A stretch of 64,000 bases of DNA from Lasioglossum baleicum (Eukaryota; Arthropoda; Insecta; Hymenoptera; Halictidae): contig NC_134941.1 in assembly GCF_051020765.1 (NCBI RefSeq), forward strand, positions 9,734,001-9,798,000. The letters run 5' to 3'. Of the stretch, positions 35,090-49,236 are shown one piece after another (the first letter of the stretch is position 1; each line of letters starts with the position of its first letter). The notes beneath the pieces are model-generated. The model did no database searches and was not told where the DNA came from. It saw nothing but the letters and a program-made list of their open reading frames with translations. The position numbers and the translations under genes are program-made.

Positions 35090-38000
35090 TAAATGGGAGA
35101 AGTCGGTGTTTTTAAAATTCGTGTAAATTATTTTTCGGTTGAATTTAATTTATATTTACAATTGTGTAAGATCTAAAAATTGCACTTGGATGTTTTGATG
35201 ACAGAGACATAACTCTCCGAAGGTATTGATGAGCAAACAAGAATTTTTAAAAGCTAGCTCTCGTGCCGGAAGTAATTCGACTCTGTATGGCGTAAGACGA
35301 TCATAATTTCGAGATTATCGAGGGAGTGGAGAGCCATGGTCGAATCGGTACGAAAAGTATGCGGAAAAGTGGCGCCGATAGTCGGATCAGTTTGACCGAG
35401 TTTCTAACTGGTTTGGGACCGCGTAACGAAACCGGAAGTGCCGTAAAGGGCGCGAGTGGCTGGTTCTGAATCGGGCCGGAGACGATTTCCGTTAACGGTA
35501 GAACCAGTTCTCCGATCCGCTCCTTCGTTACACCGAGACCGTGCTTCTAATTACTACGTTCCCCTCCCCCCCCTCTCTCTCTCTCTTTCCGTCTTTTTCT
35601 CTCCTCTCCTCTCCCGTCATCCCTGATCCACCGTACGAGATATTCCTTTACGTAATCGGCAACACGCGAGCGTTCTACCTGATGCTTCAAGCACGAAGTG
35701 AGTCACGGGTGTCCCGCCAACTGACGGAAAAATCGAGACGAATTGTTCCTCTGTTGTTGCGCCGAAGAAAACAGGAAAACAGATATTCCGCGCGGCCTTT
35801 GATCAATCTCCCGGTTCTGGCGATTTTGTTTCGCCGTGGATGCGACAACTGCGACTCTTCTTGTGAAATTACGTAGTGTCAAGAGCCATTTTTTTTTTTA
35901 GAATTAGAGTCCTTGAAATTTTTGAATTGTTACAAAGACGGCCTATAAATCTGAAATTGCTCGATTTTTAATGGGTATATTTTTTAAAGTGCATTTTTTT
36001 CATTAAATAATTAGTGAAACATGACATCCGTAGGAAGAACTTTTCGTGTTTAGAATGTTAGAGTCCTCGAAATTTTTGAATTGTTTTCAAGTTGGTCCAA
36101 AAATATTTTAATAATTTAGATAACAATTGTCTTTTGTGTTCGTTTGAGCAAAAGTTTGGCCCGAAAAATTCTCGTGAAATCGTGAGCACGCGTTTTGGTT
36201 TCCCTCGAGGCGGCCAGGTGAAATTTGAATTCGTTTAATCCGTGCCCCGCGGAATAAAATTACCATTAGAGTCTCACGCAGTTGCGTTCCTCGTGGAAAC
36301 GCGCTTTACCTTCGGCTTGATTCGCGATAAACCGGTGAAAGGGATTTGAAAATGCGTTTTATTAATGAACCACCGGCGATTTCCGTTCTTTCAGCTGGTT
36401 TATCTCTGTTACATATCAATTATCCGCCACGGTTTCTTGCCGTAACTCTAATCCAACGAGCAACGTTACACTTTCATAATCCTGGCTCGTCGCGGCTCAT
36501 TATTTATTAAACTTCGTTGTCCGGATGATCGGCGTGTCCGACTGACCTTACTCATCCGAAATTTAAGGTCCGTAGACCGTCGAAATATCTTTTGCTGATT
36601 TTTTAAAAACATTTAAAATAAAAGTAAAATATAACGAAGTTCAATTATATTACAAAATAGTAACGAATAGCAGATTATTTCTGTCGAAAGTATGACTTAA
36701 CAAATTTTTACTTTGCAACACAGAATATTTTCTTGGACACTACGATCATTAGTTGCTCCACTCACTATGATTATAATGTGTCTGCATTAGTCACGGTACT
36801 GTGCACTAATTGAAAATAAATTGCCTCAAATTTTCTTAAATTTCCTACCAGTAGCGTAAGGTATAATTACTGTTTAAAAAAAAAATTTTGCAGTTCTCAT
36901 TGGACGAAACAATCGAACATCAAAATATTAAATTCGAAAAGTAAATGTTGCTATTATTTTTCTTCGCTTTCTCGTGGTTTCGTTGGAGCATCGTCATGAA
37001 GTAGAAACGCGAATCGATGGATTCCGAGCAGCGCAGCGTACCGTGCGCAATTGTTTAAAAAGCAGAAGAAAATAGTACGCGAAAAATAATGGACAACAAC
37101 GGCACCGCGCCACCGCGTTTGCCGCGGATAAACAATCACATTTGTTTGGAGATGGTTTCCTGTGGCCTTGGTAGTCCGATACTCGGCTATTTCGGACGAT
37201 AGATCGAATACGAAGTGAAACTGAAATCCGTGATCAAGGTCTATCTCGCGATCGAGTTTATATCAAGTACAATCCCAATGGAACGTGCAACCATCGATCC
37301 CAGATCCCGTTCTGCAAAAATTGTAATCCGCGCGTAATACTCGCTGAAGTCTCGAATGATTGCGGCAACAATTATCTCTCACACATCCTCCAATGGTAAA
37401 ATTGCAGTCAAAGGTAACGCAGAAGAATCGCGCAGAAAATATGAAAAATTCAAGGTTATGAAAATATGAAAAGACAAATTTTCACCTGAAATGTTACATC
37501 TTTTGTTAAAACTGTGGTGCCCATGATTTTTATAGTAATAGTAAAAATGTGATACACTTTCGTCATGAGTTTATAAGAATTATTTAATCAGCCGATGAAT
37601 GATTTGTGAACCAGCGGAACGTTATTGGCAAAATCTCGATCGTAAAATGGCGACGCAATCATCGAGGCGACGAAGTTAATAGATTTTTACGGAAACGCGG
37701 TTTGCGGACCGTTCGTCATCGAAGATGACGGCGGCTTACCGCACGCATAAATCATCGATAACGCCGACAACAGAACGAGATTTACTGATCGTAAGTCAGT
37801 GGCGTCCTTCCATCTTGGTTCCTCTTGTTGCAGCAAAGAGGGAAATGGCGGTCGGCCGCTGATAGAGCTTCTTCATTGAATCTGTTCTGATTGACGTCAA
37901 TGACAACTTGCGGTACTGACCACTGTGATTTTCGCGTCGTGAACGAACATAAAAATATTCTTATCCAAAGCGACATCTCCAGACATTGTTGTGTGAGAAG

Positions 38001-38750
38001 TTATGCTACTATAAAGTTAAAGAGACATCGGAAACTTTTTCATTCCTGATGCAGAAAAACGTTTTACATAAAAGCTGAAGAACTTCGAGAGGGTCACACG
38101 TTGTTTCAATAATTCATAGAAAATGTAAAAAGCCCAACTATATGTATTTTTCGAACAGGAATTTTAACGAGCAAGTCAACGTAATTTGTAGTTTCCCTCA
38201 AAAAAGTGTTAACTCGCTAAAATCAGTTCGTTAGGTGTTTTCTCTAATTAGATTAAAGCCTTCTTTGTGATTCTTACGTAGACAATTTGTATGCTCAGAT
38301 CCTTTAACGGCGATAGAACGAAGAATGAAGTTCGAATAACGAAGTTCCCTCGCGAAAAAGGAAATCGGCAAGGGGCAATTTCACTTTTCAAGTTTTCCGG
38401 AGAAGTCGAGCAGTTTTTTACGTAATTGTCCGAGCAAAAGTTTGCGAACCGGGGATCCCCGAGCTGCCGGAAGTACACGGTGCGTTCCTTAAAATGCTTT
38501 CTCTTTTCGAGCACGCTCCAATTAGTGCGCTCTTCTCTAATTACCGACGCACGTTACCGCTCGCTCGGCGATTACGCGTCTGGAAACAGGAAAAGGATTA
38601 CGATGCGGGATTCTGATACCATAAACTGCTCCGTAAACATACAATCATCGCGGCGAACACCTGAAAACGGCGAACTGTTTTCCCGATAAATATTCATTGC
38701 TCCACTTTTTCCAAATCGACGTTTAAACGAAGTCTCGCTGCTTGACTTGT
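35090..38750. other. Non-coding stretch upstream of Pdp1
   Basis: A GC-rich patch at 35,330-35,530 is followed by a CT microsatellite at 35,560-35,587. The rest mixes AT- and GC-rich DNA with only short random frames. PAR-bZIP-like half-perfect sites (TTTACGTAAT) occur near 35,648 and 38,417. I see no exon. Confidence 0.35.
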
Positions 38751-39545
38751 AAGAAATAATCTAAAAATTAGCAAAAATTGATTAATGCTCCTATAAAATG
38801 AACATTCTAAAATATACATGAAAATTCTGATTTTAATCAAGTTCCAAATTAAAAAGTGTATAAATGCACCTCTTTTTTCTGAAGATTTAGTGTGTTAGAA
38901 ATAATCTAAAAATTAGCAAAAATTGATTAATGCTCCTATAAAATGGACATTCTAAAATATACATGAAAAATCTGATTTTAATCAAGTTCCAAATTAAAAA
39001 GTGTATAAATGCACTCTTTTTTCTGAAGATTTAGTGTGTTAGAAATAATCTAAAAATTAGCAAAAATTGATTAATGCTCCTATAAAATGGACATTCTAAA
39101 ATATACGTGAAAATTCTGATTTTAATCAAGTTCCAAATTAAAAATTGTATAAATGCTACTCTTTTTTCCAAAGAAGTGTTAGAAATAATCTAAAAATTAG
39201 CAAAAATTGATTAATGCTCCTATAAAATGGACATTCTAAAATATACATGAAAATTCTGATTTTAATCAAGTTCCAAATTAAAAAGTGTATAAATGCACCT
39301 CTTTTTTCTGAAGATTTAGTGTGTTAGAAATAATCTAAAAATTAGAAAAAATTGATTAATGCTCCTATAAAATGGACATTCTAAAATATACGTGAAAATT
39401 CTGATTTTAATCAAGTTCCAAATTAAAAATTGTATAAATGCTACTCTTTTTTCCAAAGAAGTGTTAGAAATAATCTAAAAATTCACAAAAATTGTTTGAT
39501 GCTTCTATAAAATGAATACACTAAAATATGAGTAAAACTTCTGAT
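38751..39545. repeat. Satellite-like tandem array, five units of 140-145 bp plus a partial
   Basis: GAAATAATCTAAAAATTAG begins at 38,753, 38,898, 39,042, 39,182 and 39,327, and GAAATAATCTAAAAATTC begins a decayed last unit at 39,467. Periods are 145, 144, 140, 145 and 140. Units are over 95% alike by eye except the last. Two end variants exist: CTGAAGATTTAGTGTGT (longer) and CCAAAGAAGTGT (shorter). Confidence 0.95.
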
Positions 39546-42170
39546 TCGAATGAAATTGCAATCGGAACCATAATTTCCAAAAAACGCCTAAATATTGTAC
39601 TTGGGATCAACGACAGCACGATGTAGTTTTCTCCATGACCTTACACAATAGCGTAATTTTACGTCATCGTCGATCAGCTGTAGCCCGAGCAGACACGTAA
39701 CTTCGCCTCGTCAGCAATCAGCTGTATCTTATCTAAGCGCGTAACTTCACGTTAACTGCAATCAACTGCAGCTTACAAGCAGACGTAATATTACGTCAGC
39801 GATTGCGAGCGTCTTAACTGGATAGCCGAGTAATCCGAGTATCAAAGACCCGGTCGAAATTACGAAACGATGCGTGTAATGACAATGATATCGGGAAACG
39901 GCGATTCTTCATCAAACTCGCGGGCTTTTTGAAATTTATCACCGAGGCGGAGCCGCTCCAATGGCGTCGGCGCATCCATTACGCCTTATCAGCGAGCTCG
40001 TGAAATCGTCGGGAAGAATTCTTGCTCGCATGTGGCATATTTCAGCGAGTTTGTCAAGCTGCGCATGTACGCCGCTATCTCTACACTTTAGCTTTACGAC
40101 GAGACTAGGCACTTGTAAAATATTTATCGGTTTTTTCGAGAAGGTGGAAAAGTTGGGGCGAAAATTCGAAATTTTTCTTTTCGACGAATTTAGAAAAATC
40201 GATGTTTATAATGTCTTGATCGATTTGTATGTAGATTTTAGCTATTTCATTGTTAGTTTAATGCACTTTGCAACGAGGCGAAAATGTTTATTGGTTTAAT
40301 GATTAATTCCAGCTGTAAAATCACACTGACACGTTGTCGTTGTGAATGACAATCGCGCTCGAGGATAATTGCAGAAAATTGATTACGATTCGCGCTGTGG
40401 TCAAATTGTTTTAACCAGAACCGATTCGTTCTCGGTTCTAACAGCTGAAGAACGTACTATAGTTTGCATTTCTCGTTCCCTACAGCCAATGCCTATGTTC
40501 CGCGAAACGCGAGGCAAATTGGCATTTTTTTTTTCTAATAGTTCGACCAGAAAACGTGGCGTTCGTTCGCTGTCTCGTTCGTACGATCGAGCAGTTTAAT
40601 ACAGGTGTATACAGGTGTGCCGCAAGGACATAGGCGACCAGCAATTAAGGTAATATGTATCTACATACACAATCGACACGTTTCCCATCGACTTTGCGCT
40701 CGCTGTACTGCGACAGAAATTTATGGCGAACGGTTTGAAACCGAGACGATCTAATTTGCCGATCGGATTGTAGGAAAACAAATGGTTCGAAATTCCGATC
40801 GAGATCGGTAATAATAGACCTCGGATTTTTATACGAAATAAAAATTGTCGAGGAACGGCATTTAGCTGAAAAATTAACAATTTTAATCGGTTTAAGATAA
40901 TGTAGGAGAAGGTACAATATGATCGACACATTAAATAAGTTGAAAATATTCCAGTGGTTCGCGCGCGCACAAGTGTCATTATTGAAATAATTGGTAATCG
41001 TGTTAATGGATTTTTAACGTTTCCAATTAATCCCGTTTCGGTTCACCGATCACGCGAGATTTCACAAACGATTGTCCCATTTGATTTTTTTTTTCTAGAG
41101 AACGCTATCACAAGACTTGCAGTCATTAATCGACGATTTCTAAAACAGCGAATTCCACCGATCCGCGGATGTTTGCGCATTCGCGAGATAATGTATGCAC
41201 AACATGGCGAGATAGAGGATTCCATAAATTCTAACAAAGTTCTGCAGCATGGTAAAGCATGCGACGGAAGAAATAAATTTACATTTAATTGTTGCTCTGA
41301 TACACATTCGCGCAAAAAATAGACAGATTTGCATGGACGTCCGCAACCTATTTAAGAGTGCTGATACAAACATCCAGCGAGACCTGTCTGCAAACAGTAC
41401 TTATACAATGAGGATTAAACTGCGGAAGCTGACGCAAATTTATATCCACAACGTTCACCTTTGAACAATTATTTCAATGGACCGCATTCAATGAAACATC
41501 CCGTACATATTTAATTCTGTACATATTAATATAATGATATTAATATAATATCCTGTACATATTAATAAAACGTATGATTGATGTTCATCTTGGAGAAATT
41601 ATTTCAGTGGACATTTTACGAAACGTCCTGCACACAGTTTTTCTTTCAAAGTGGACGATCGAGGCTCGAAGACAAAATGGAAGTGCAACGATTGATGCGA
41701 ATCTTGGAAAGATCAGTTCGGAAGGCCACGTTTTGTGGAACAGCCTGTACCCGGTTATTTTTGCTTTGAACGAGATATCGAATCGGCCGATACTCGTGGA
41801 CGCACATATTGAACTTGATCCCATCGGCAGTCTAGTCGCGAATATTGCGATTATAAGTTACGAGAGCTCGCGCGTAACGGGTTGAAACGCAACGAGCCAC
41901 GAACACGTCCTTGGCCGCTCCTCTGATAGCCTCCAGACCTCCTGGAAATCGTTTCCTATCCCGCTCGGATGCACACGAGCGTGCAACCACTGGTACAGAG
42001 ACGTTCGCAGCACGTGGTCCCATGGGAACTGCAATGTTGGAACGCGAGACATCTCGGGCCTCGATGGATGCAACCTTGTACAGGTCGATCATTGCTACTG
42101 GGCCAATTCCAGAGGCTCTCAACTCGCCAACTGACTCACCGAATTCAGACTCAGTTCTATGTATTATTAT
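39546..42170. other. Non-coding stretch, no supported gene
   Basis: GC-richer pieces at 39,600-40,100 and 41,750-42,120 carry overlapping short frames with no family motif. An AT-rich TACATATTAATATAAT repeat lies at about 41,505-41,570. No exon is recognised. Confidence 0.35.
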
Positions 42171-42371
42171 TAGACTGCGGATTTTATGTATTTATGACAA
42201 AAATGGGTACGTGCAATTTAAAACAGTGGAGGTATTAGAAAGATTTAAGACCACCAGTGTAGTAGTTTCACCTTAATAAGATAATTAAAAGAAGAATGAA
42301 ATTGTTATTTGACTCCTGTGTCTTGCAATTAATGCAAACATTTTTTATTTTGCTTAAAGATCCGCAGTCTA
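42171..42371. mobile_element. Best-preserved GACTGCGGAT MITE, 201 bp
   Basis: It begins TAGACTGCGGATTTTATGTA and ends TTAAAGATCCGCAGTCTA, giving terminal inverted repeats bounded by TA. The interior is AT-rich and non-coding. It is the same length as the inner copy of the nest at 8,539-8,739. Other fragments of the family lie near 46,950-47,060, 49,237-49,502 and 50,688. Confidence 0.75.
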
Positions 42372-43369
42372 ATTATTATTAAGTGAGCTTAAATTATTAT
42401 TAATATCCTTCACAGATAAACATTTTCTAAATATGAGAACCACTGCCATTGCTGCGTTGCCAGATCTACCGGCGTATCTCAAGCGAGGTCTACATGGAAT
42501 CGCAAATTTTATTCGATAAATTATCTATTCCATGAGGTTTTGGTATTCAAATTGCGTTTGCAAAGTGCAATGACACATTTTGAACGAGTGGAAACGATAC
42601 TACATCGATTCTTTGAATCCCACATGGAAATGATGCAAGCTAAGGTCAATGTCAGCTGACTAGTTTACGAGATGCTCCATTCTATCATTTATAATACACG
42701 ATAGCACTGATTCATCACGCCAGCAATATTTCTTAATATCATGCGATGTATCACAACTCCCGTCGTAGATCTTGCAGACAAAAAATGTAGGATTTTATAA
42801 CTTCATTTTGTATCATTCATAGACAGAATGATCGAAGGAATCGATTTCTGTGATTAACGTCACAGTGCCATTAAGAAAATAACGTTTCATTCAATTATCT
42901 TTTGAATTATTTTACCAGGTATTAAAAATTAATAGTGGAACATTTTTATTTTGTCTACTACCGTTTATTATTTTTAATCTGTTCAGAAATTGTTTCAGAG
43001 CTGTGAATCAGGCTCTGAATTGAATCGAAGGTTCTCAAAACTTTTTCTGCGACACTATACTTAAATTCCCGGCCTCTCGTCGACGACAATCGTTTTACAT
43101 TTTAATCGTGACCCGGCGAACACGCGACTGAAAACGATGGGTTTTACGTGGCCATAACGAATTCACCGAGCATGGTCTTTACCATATTTTTAACCTAAGT
43201 GAACTATTAATAGAGGAGCTCCACTTAACTGTGCCCGCTTAATTTCTGTTCTCGCATGTATTTTCGCGAATGTCCGCTGTTTCTGCATCGATACTGAAAA
43301 GAGATAACACGTTTTACTTGGACGATTGTGCTGTCCAGAAGAAAACATGATAATTGCGGTGTACACACA

Positions 43370-43700
43370 AAAGAAAGCCGTGATCGCCGCAACAAGGAGA
43401 GAGATTGATGACACTCCGATCTTGAGAGGAAAAGTCGGCTTCTGTGAAGTCCACGGTGTCTCTGGAAAAACGAGATAGCCGAAGCACCGAGAAGAAATCG
43501 GTGACCGCCGAATCGAGAAGAAACATTAATGACTCTGCGGATGAAAAATGCATGACCATAGTGTCAAGAAAGAAACCATATACAGTCGCATTGGCTGCTG
43601 AATCGGGGAGAGAGATTTATCGATCCTTGGTCGTAAGAAGAATTATCGGTGACTTTCTGATCGCGAGAAAAAAGATCGATAGTCACACGATATTCGAAAG
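43370..43700. repeat. Degenerate minisatellite with GAGAAGAAATCGGTGAC units
   Basis: Phrases such as GAGAAGAAATCGGTGACCGC, GGAGAGAGATTTATCGAT and CGAGAAAAAAGATCGAT recur with loose 60-80 bp spacing. The frame it leaves open on the plus strand (43,444-43,707) is judged a by-product. Confidence 0.35.
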
Positions 43701-44360
43701 CCTGTGATTTTTTAGGAATACATGAAATGAGAATTAATTTATAAATAGTCTTACGGTGTGGAACGAACTTTCGAGATTGCTATGACAAAAGATTCAACTC
43801 GATCAAATCAGCAGTTTCTGAAATAAAAATTCCAGAAGTCCACAAACGCATTTTTCAAGGATTAATGGCTTAATCTGTGAACTATAGTGTACAGTATTCC
43901 TAAACACCCGGTGTATGAAACAGCTCCGTTTCCGCCCAGCTTTCGAGCTTTCTCCTTCGCAGCAATAAACCTTCTGCGCCGCGAGTATTTCAAAAGGTAC
44001 TCGTAAAACGATCGCCGAACCTGTTAGGAGCCCGCGTCATTATAAAACGCGCGTCATCTTTTCATCGACGCGATAGTAAGCGGGTACGTACGCAATTAGT
44101 CAGATTTTTCCCACTTGTTTCTTTCGTTTTTATATTTGTCAAGTCACCGGACGGTTCTCGGCTGGAAAAAAAGTAAGGCGACGCGTGAACCGGCTCGGAT
44201 TCGAGCAGTTTCTATTCGATGATATTTCCAGTTAGGACTATGGTTGACCTGAGCAAAGGAGAGGAGGGAGAGGGGTGGAAGAGGAGAAAGAATTTGGTAA
44301 GAACGAAAACTTTCCCTCGCGAGCATGTTAGAGTGACACAAATGTTCGATACGACGACAC

Positions 44361-44643
44361 CAGAGTTGGGCAAAAATTTAATCGTTAATCGTTAATCGCA
44401 ATTAACAATTAATCTCCTAGTTTGGTCGTTAAAATTGCGGTTAACGATGAATACTTATTAATCGTTAATTGCGGTAAACGATGAAATATTTGTTAAACGA
44501 TTAACTTCATCAATCGATTGAGTCAGTCTCCGATTTTTCGATGATTTATTTTTTTAATCAACGATTAACGATTAACTTCATCAATCGTACACATTAATCA
44601 ATCAATCTTGATTAAAATCTTAATCGATTAATGCCCAACTCTG
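44361..44643. mobile_element. MITE with CAGAGTTGGGC termini, 283 bp
   Basis: The left end CAGAGTTGGGCAAAAATTTA and right end GCCCAACTCTG are inverted. The interior is made of TTAATCGTTAATCG repeats that also fold on themselves. A 48-bp relative with the same ends sits at 62,086-62,133. No clear target duplication is visible here. Confidence 0.65.
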
Positions 44644-47600
44644 AACGTTCCATTGATTAGGGACCTTCAGAACAATCTGGGTCTATGAACATGTTAAGAG
44701 CCTGCTCAAAAGTATTTTAAAAATCTCTCAAAAATAGTTGGATCTTCCAAAAATATATTAGGAGCTTGCGATTTCGAAAAAGCACTCAGCTTGCTGGGAA
44801 AATATTAGAGAATATTGGGAAAAATGTTAGAACATATAAAACCATGATTTACGAAGGATTTTTAATCAGTTGAGGATTTAGGAGAAGAATGACAAGAGAA
44901 TTTCGTCTAGTGTACCCATATTAACATTAAAAATCATCTCTCCGATGAAGAATCGAAGATACTCTTCAGGATTGAAATTCCACGTGGTCGAGCAGAGATA
45001 TATTCCACGATAATTGCGAGACAGATAACTGTCTGCTTAATCTTCCGATGTGGCACGATTCCCGATTGCTTGCGTAGAGCCGCATTAACGTTAGAAAGAA
45101 GAGGAGCCGTTATCGTTACAAATTGCTCTCGAAACACATCCCATAGAGCTCGCTTTCCCCGTACGAAATGCTTATCAGTGACAATTTCACTTCGATAGAG
45201 ACGGCTCGGAACAAGCAATAACGTTTCTCCTCGGATAAATGGCGTCGTTAGCGCAACATTTCACGAGACGTTGGTCGTGAGTCCGTTCTTTCTGGAATCC
45301 GTTTCCAGAAACGTTGATCTTTCTATTAGCTAGCTGAATAAGTTTCACTATACGCCTACCTGTTCGCTAATACGGAATATTTTATTCAACATTTCATTTG
45401 GGGACAAAGTTACTTGCCCAGATTTGAAAATCAATATTTTCACGCTAGTACATTCGGTGCACCGAATTCGAACGGGAACCGTAAAGTTAAATTTAAGAGA
45501 GAATCGAAGATTATTGAAGAAAGAAACGAAGTTTTATCTGGTTCTTGTTCGCCACAGTTGACGAAGAAAATGTTTGTTGTGCATAAGAATCCGCAGTACA
45601 ATTATTATTTATCGTGAAAGCAAACGGAAACGGCGAAACTGGACGGACTGGCTAGAACGAGAAAGGAGAAATGTATGATAATGTTTCTCTCGAATATCTA
45701 CCCCGGGTGAAATTGTCACTGATAAGCATTTCGGTGTGCACGGAGAAAGTTAGATTTACGGGACATTTTAAAGCGACTTACGAGCGCACCGGTTACACAC
45801 AAGCCAGGCTTCATAATTATTCGAATTAACGAGTCTGCAGTTTCGTTTCGATGGTACTGTTCGCTTAATATTTAAGAAACTGCCGATCCCTCATTTTTTC
45901 TCGAGGAGAATTAGTGCCCGTAAATTACATTTAACTCGCGCCGCTTACGATTTCGAATTAGTTATCGATTTTGTTAGTCGCGGGTTTTGGTATACCGGAA
46001 TACCTCTCTTCGATGCATCCTTCCGAAAAGAATGATGAAACAATCGTCGGCAGATGAAAGGCAAAATGAGTTTCTATTTCAATGCAGAAAAATTTGAAGG
46101 CTGTGTAAAGGAGCTCTCGTTAAAAATTGACCGAACAGAAAGATAATTCCGGGCTCGGTGGGTGAGCGATTGGTGAAATCTCGAAAATCGCGAAGAATGG
46201 CGAGAAAAAGCGCGATCATTCGAACGGGGAGAGCGAGACAGGGAGAAAGACAGGGACAGTGCAAGAGAAACGACCCGGACGGGACAATGTACGTATAAAT
46301 ACGCCCAGAGAAATTTCATTTTTTGGGCTTTTTATTCGAGGCCGCTTTCTTCGCTTCCTGATAACCTGGAACGGTGTTTGTACGCGTTTACAGAGCGTGT
46401 GTCAGAGCGCACGCAACGAACCCGTTTCCGTGAGCAGGAGGAGGAAAAAAGAAGCTGAGCAAGGAAAGAAAGGAAAGAAAAGAGTTCAACCGTACGGGGG
46501 CGGAGAGAAACCGAAATGAACGTAGACGGAGAGGAAGGAAGACGAACAACGAAAAGTCGCGGAATCGGTCGTTTCTCGTGTCTCTTCCTGTGCTGTGGCT
46601 GGCCTCCGCTTCCTTCTTTCTTTCCATCCCCGCCCGCGACTTTCTTGATTTTAATGAACCATGAGCTGAGCCGACGGCAGCCGCTCCCTCTCCGCCGCAT
46701 TCACAGCCACGGATTTCTCTTTCATCCGCAATCTGATTTCTTGGCGAACGCGGTCGCCAGAGCCAGACGGAAATTCACTCTCGGTTGATCGACCTGGCCG
46801 CGTGCGATTCGCAATTCCGCTCGATACGTGGCCTCGATTTTCCTTCTTTTTGCTTGCGGCTGTGAGCCATTGTTTACTGGATATTTCGTTATCAGGGAAA
46901 ATTTTTTTGGTCCAAGGATTTGCAAGATAATTCTGATCACACTCGTCAGTCTGCCTGATACACACGACCCATTAAAAGAAGAATAGCAGTTTTACGTGGC
47001 TCTTGTTACTCGCAATTGTTGCAGACCATTTCTATTCTGTATAAATGTGTTCCGTCAACTATCCCAAGAACAAGCATTCGTTCCACATCGTAGTCCATCT
47101 TATTCAATCATACATCAACTTCATGGTTTTTCAACGGCGTAATATCCAGATCAAGTTATATCGCCCTATCAAGATCTACTAGTCAAATAAATAAAGCGAG
47201 CTAATTACACTCGGCTGTCAGCGCGTAGAACGGATCCAGAAAGAGATCGCGCGATAAAGAAGAAAAATAGAGAAGCGGAAACTGGCAGCGTGCGTTTCTA
47301 AGTTACTGTCGCGACAGCCAGACACGTGGAAGTCGACGCGCACAATTTCACAGATCGTTTCCCGCGTGGGTACGGCGATTTTCCTGCCCGATTATGAGCC
47401 TGTCGGAAGCGTCTCCTGTCTCGGAAGTTTTCCGTGAAGCGAGCATGAGCGTGCATGAACGAGCATCGCTTGTGCGCCCGTCGAAATCCCTTCCGGTTCA
47501 ACAGGTCTCCGCACGAATTCTTGATTCGACAAGCGCCGCGGGTGGCTTCCAATTCGAATTTCGATCGCTTTTGATCGTTCCGATCGATTGATCATCGATT

Positions 47601-47883
47601 CACAACATCGTTCCCCTTTGCCAATTCACTCTCGTAATTACGACCGAGTCATTTTATTTTTAATACACCGGCCCCCGCTGAAAAATTAAACGAGCACTTT
47701 TCTCCGACGAAGAATTGCTGGATATTTAAACTGCTGGAACTCCGTGAGAATAAATTGTACAATACAATTCTCGTTTCGTTTATACTACGCTTCGGTATCG
47801 GATAAAATATTTTGTTGCTAAATAAAAACTATTTAGTGAATCATTTTTCGATTTTGGGCACTTAAGAAACCTTGAGAAATGTG
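44644..47883. other. Non-coding stretch upstream of Pdp1
   Basis: It includes a GC-rich, purine-rich region (46,130-46,800) with several overlapping low-complexity frames on both strands, and another GC-rich patch at 47,210-47,600. These patches could be alternative promoters or 5'UTR exons for Pdp1, but no coding exon with a usable donor in the required phase was identified. A MITE fragment lies at about 46,950-47,060. Confidence 0.3.
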
Positions 47884-48340
47884 CACTGAGAAAAAAAACT
47901 AGTTACTTCAATAACACGCGTGTTATTGTAATTCTTTTACTTCGATGAATATCAATGTATTCTTTTCAATAGTATGAAGTTTAGAAGCTGTGATGTATTT
48001 GAATTGTCTATCATGAAATGATTGAAAATATTATTCGATTCAATACCGTACATTATTATTCGTAATATTTCTCTTTTTCCTTCAATCAGATATGTTGTTA
48101 AAAAAATTTGAGAAATGTATTGATTTATACTGGAATTGGTTTGAGGCCATATCTTATTTTTTTTGAAAACATTGATGTCAAGCTATTCGCTTATATGATT
48201 GGCGGAAATGAGTTTTGCTATTGAAATTCAATAGTATTAAATATTAAAATAAGTTCATATGATATTGGCACTATTCAACAGTACATCTTATTGAATCAAC
48301 ATATATTCTTTTTTGTTTCGACAGGATTTTTTTCTCAGTG
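47884..48340 (+). mobile_element. CACTGAGAAAAAAA element, copy 1 (457 bp)
   Basis: Terminal inverted repeats CACTGAGAAAAAAA and TTTTTTCTCAGTG flank an AT-rich non-coding interior. It is nearly identical, in inverse orientation, to 51,399-51,859. The flanking dinucleotide is TG on both sides instead of TA. It is a non-autonomous DNA transposon, probably Tc1/mariner-like. Confidence 0.85.
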
Positions 48341-49236
48341 TGGGCAAAATTTCGATGACAAAAATGCAATATAATTTACACAATGGAATTAAAAAGAGAA
48401 TGTTTCTGAAAGCTGAATCCCGCTGACATGCAAATGGCATTTTCTGTGAGATCGGAAAGAAAACAAACGAGCGATAAAAATGGACAAAGATAGAGAGAGA
48501 GTCGGTCTTTCCTTCAAATTCAGTTCCGCGAATATCGAACGACGCGGGATTCTGGGAATAAATGCGAGTTCGATGGACTAACAAGAGGATCCTGAAGTAT
48601 CGACGAGAAAGCTCGAGCTGTCGAACAGCCGGGGTCCGAGGAGAATTTATTGGCGATGGGGGCAGGGTTTCGCGGAACGGAGGATTTTTCGAGCAGATCG
48701 ATCGATCGATCCGGGGCGGTGGATCTCCGGCATTCGCGGCTGGATCGCAGCCCGGAAGTCGGCTGCGCGATCGCTCGTTCGCCCGAGGGGAAAGTGGTTT
48801 GAGCAACTTTCACTTGCTGCCAGGCCAAGCCACGTCTCTTCGAGTAACACAAGTCCGGCCACGGACTTGCTGGATCGTATTGTGTTGTCGTGGCTACAGG
48901 GAAAAACCGTTATCGCTGAATACTCTCTGCTCCGATACAGATCCCGAGTAATTACGCTGACTCCCCTTGCTTGGATAATTACGTGAATAATACGATTAAA
49001 ATACCAGAACAAAATCATTATTCAATTATATTATGTCGACGACGATCTCGCTTATTTTGCTAAATGTTGTTGCGATTCACTGGCTAATAATAGTTGACTA
49101 ATTTTATTGTGTTTGGGTTATGGCTTGTCTGTTGCTGAGTTTATTGCTCTTGGGAGTTGCATTCGTGTTGGCGGTGGGGGAGAAGGATTGAGGAAGTTGT
49201 TGGCAGTCTGGAAGGAATTATCTGTCTGATTTGCAG
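48341..49236. other. Non-coding, with GC-rich patch
   Basis: The GC-rich part (48,540-48,950) has overlapping open frames on both strands but no recognisable domain. It might be an alternative promoter or first exon region of Pdp1. Confidence 0.3.
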
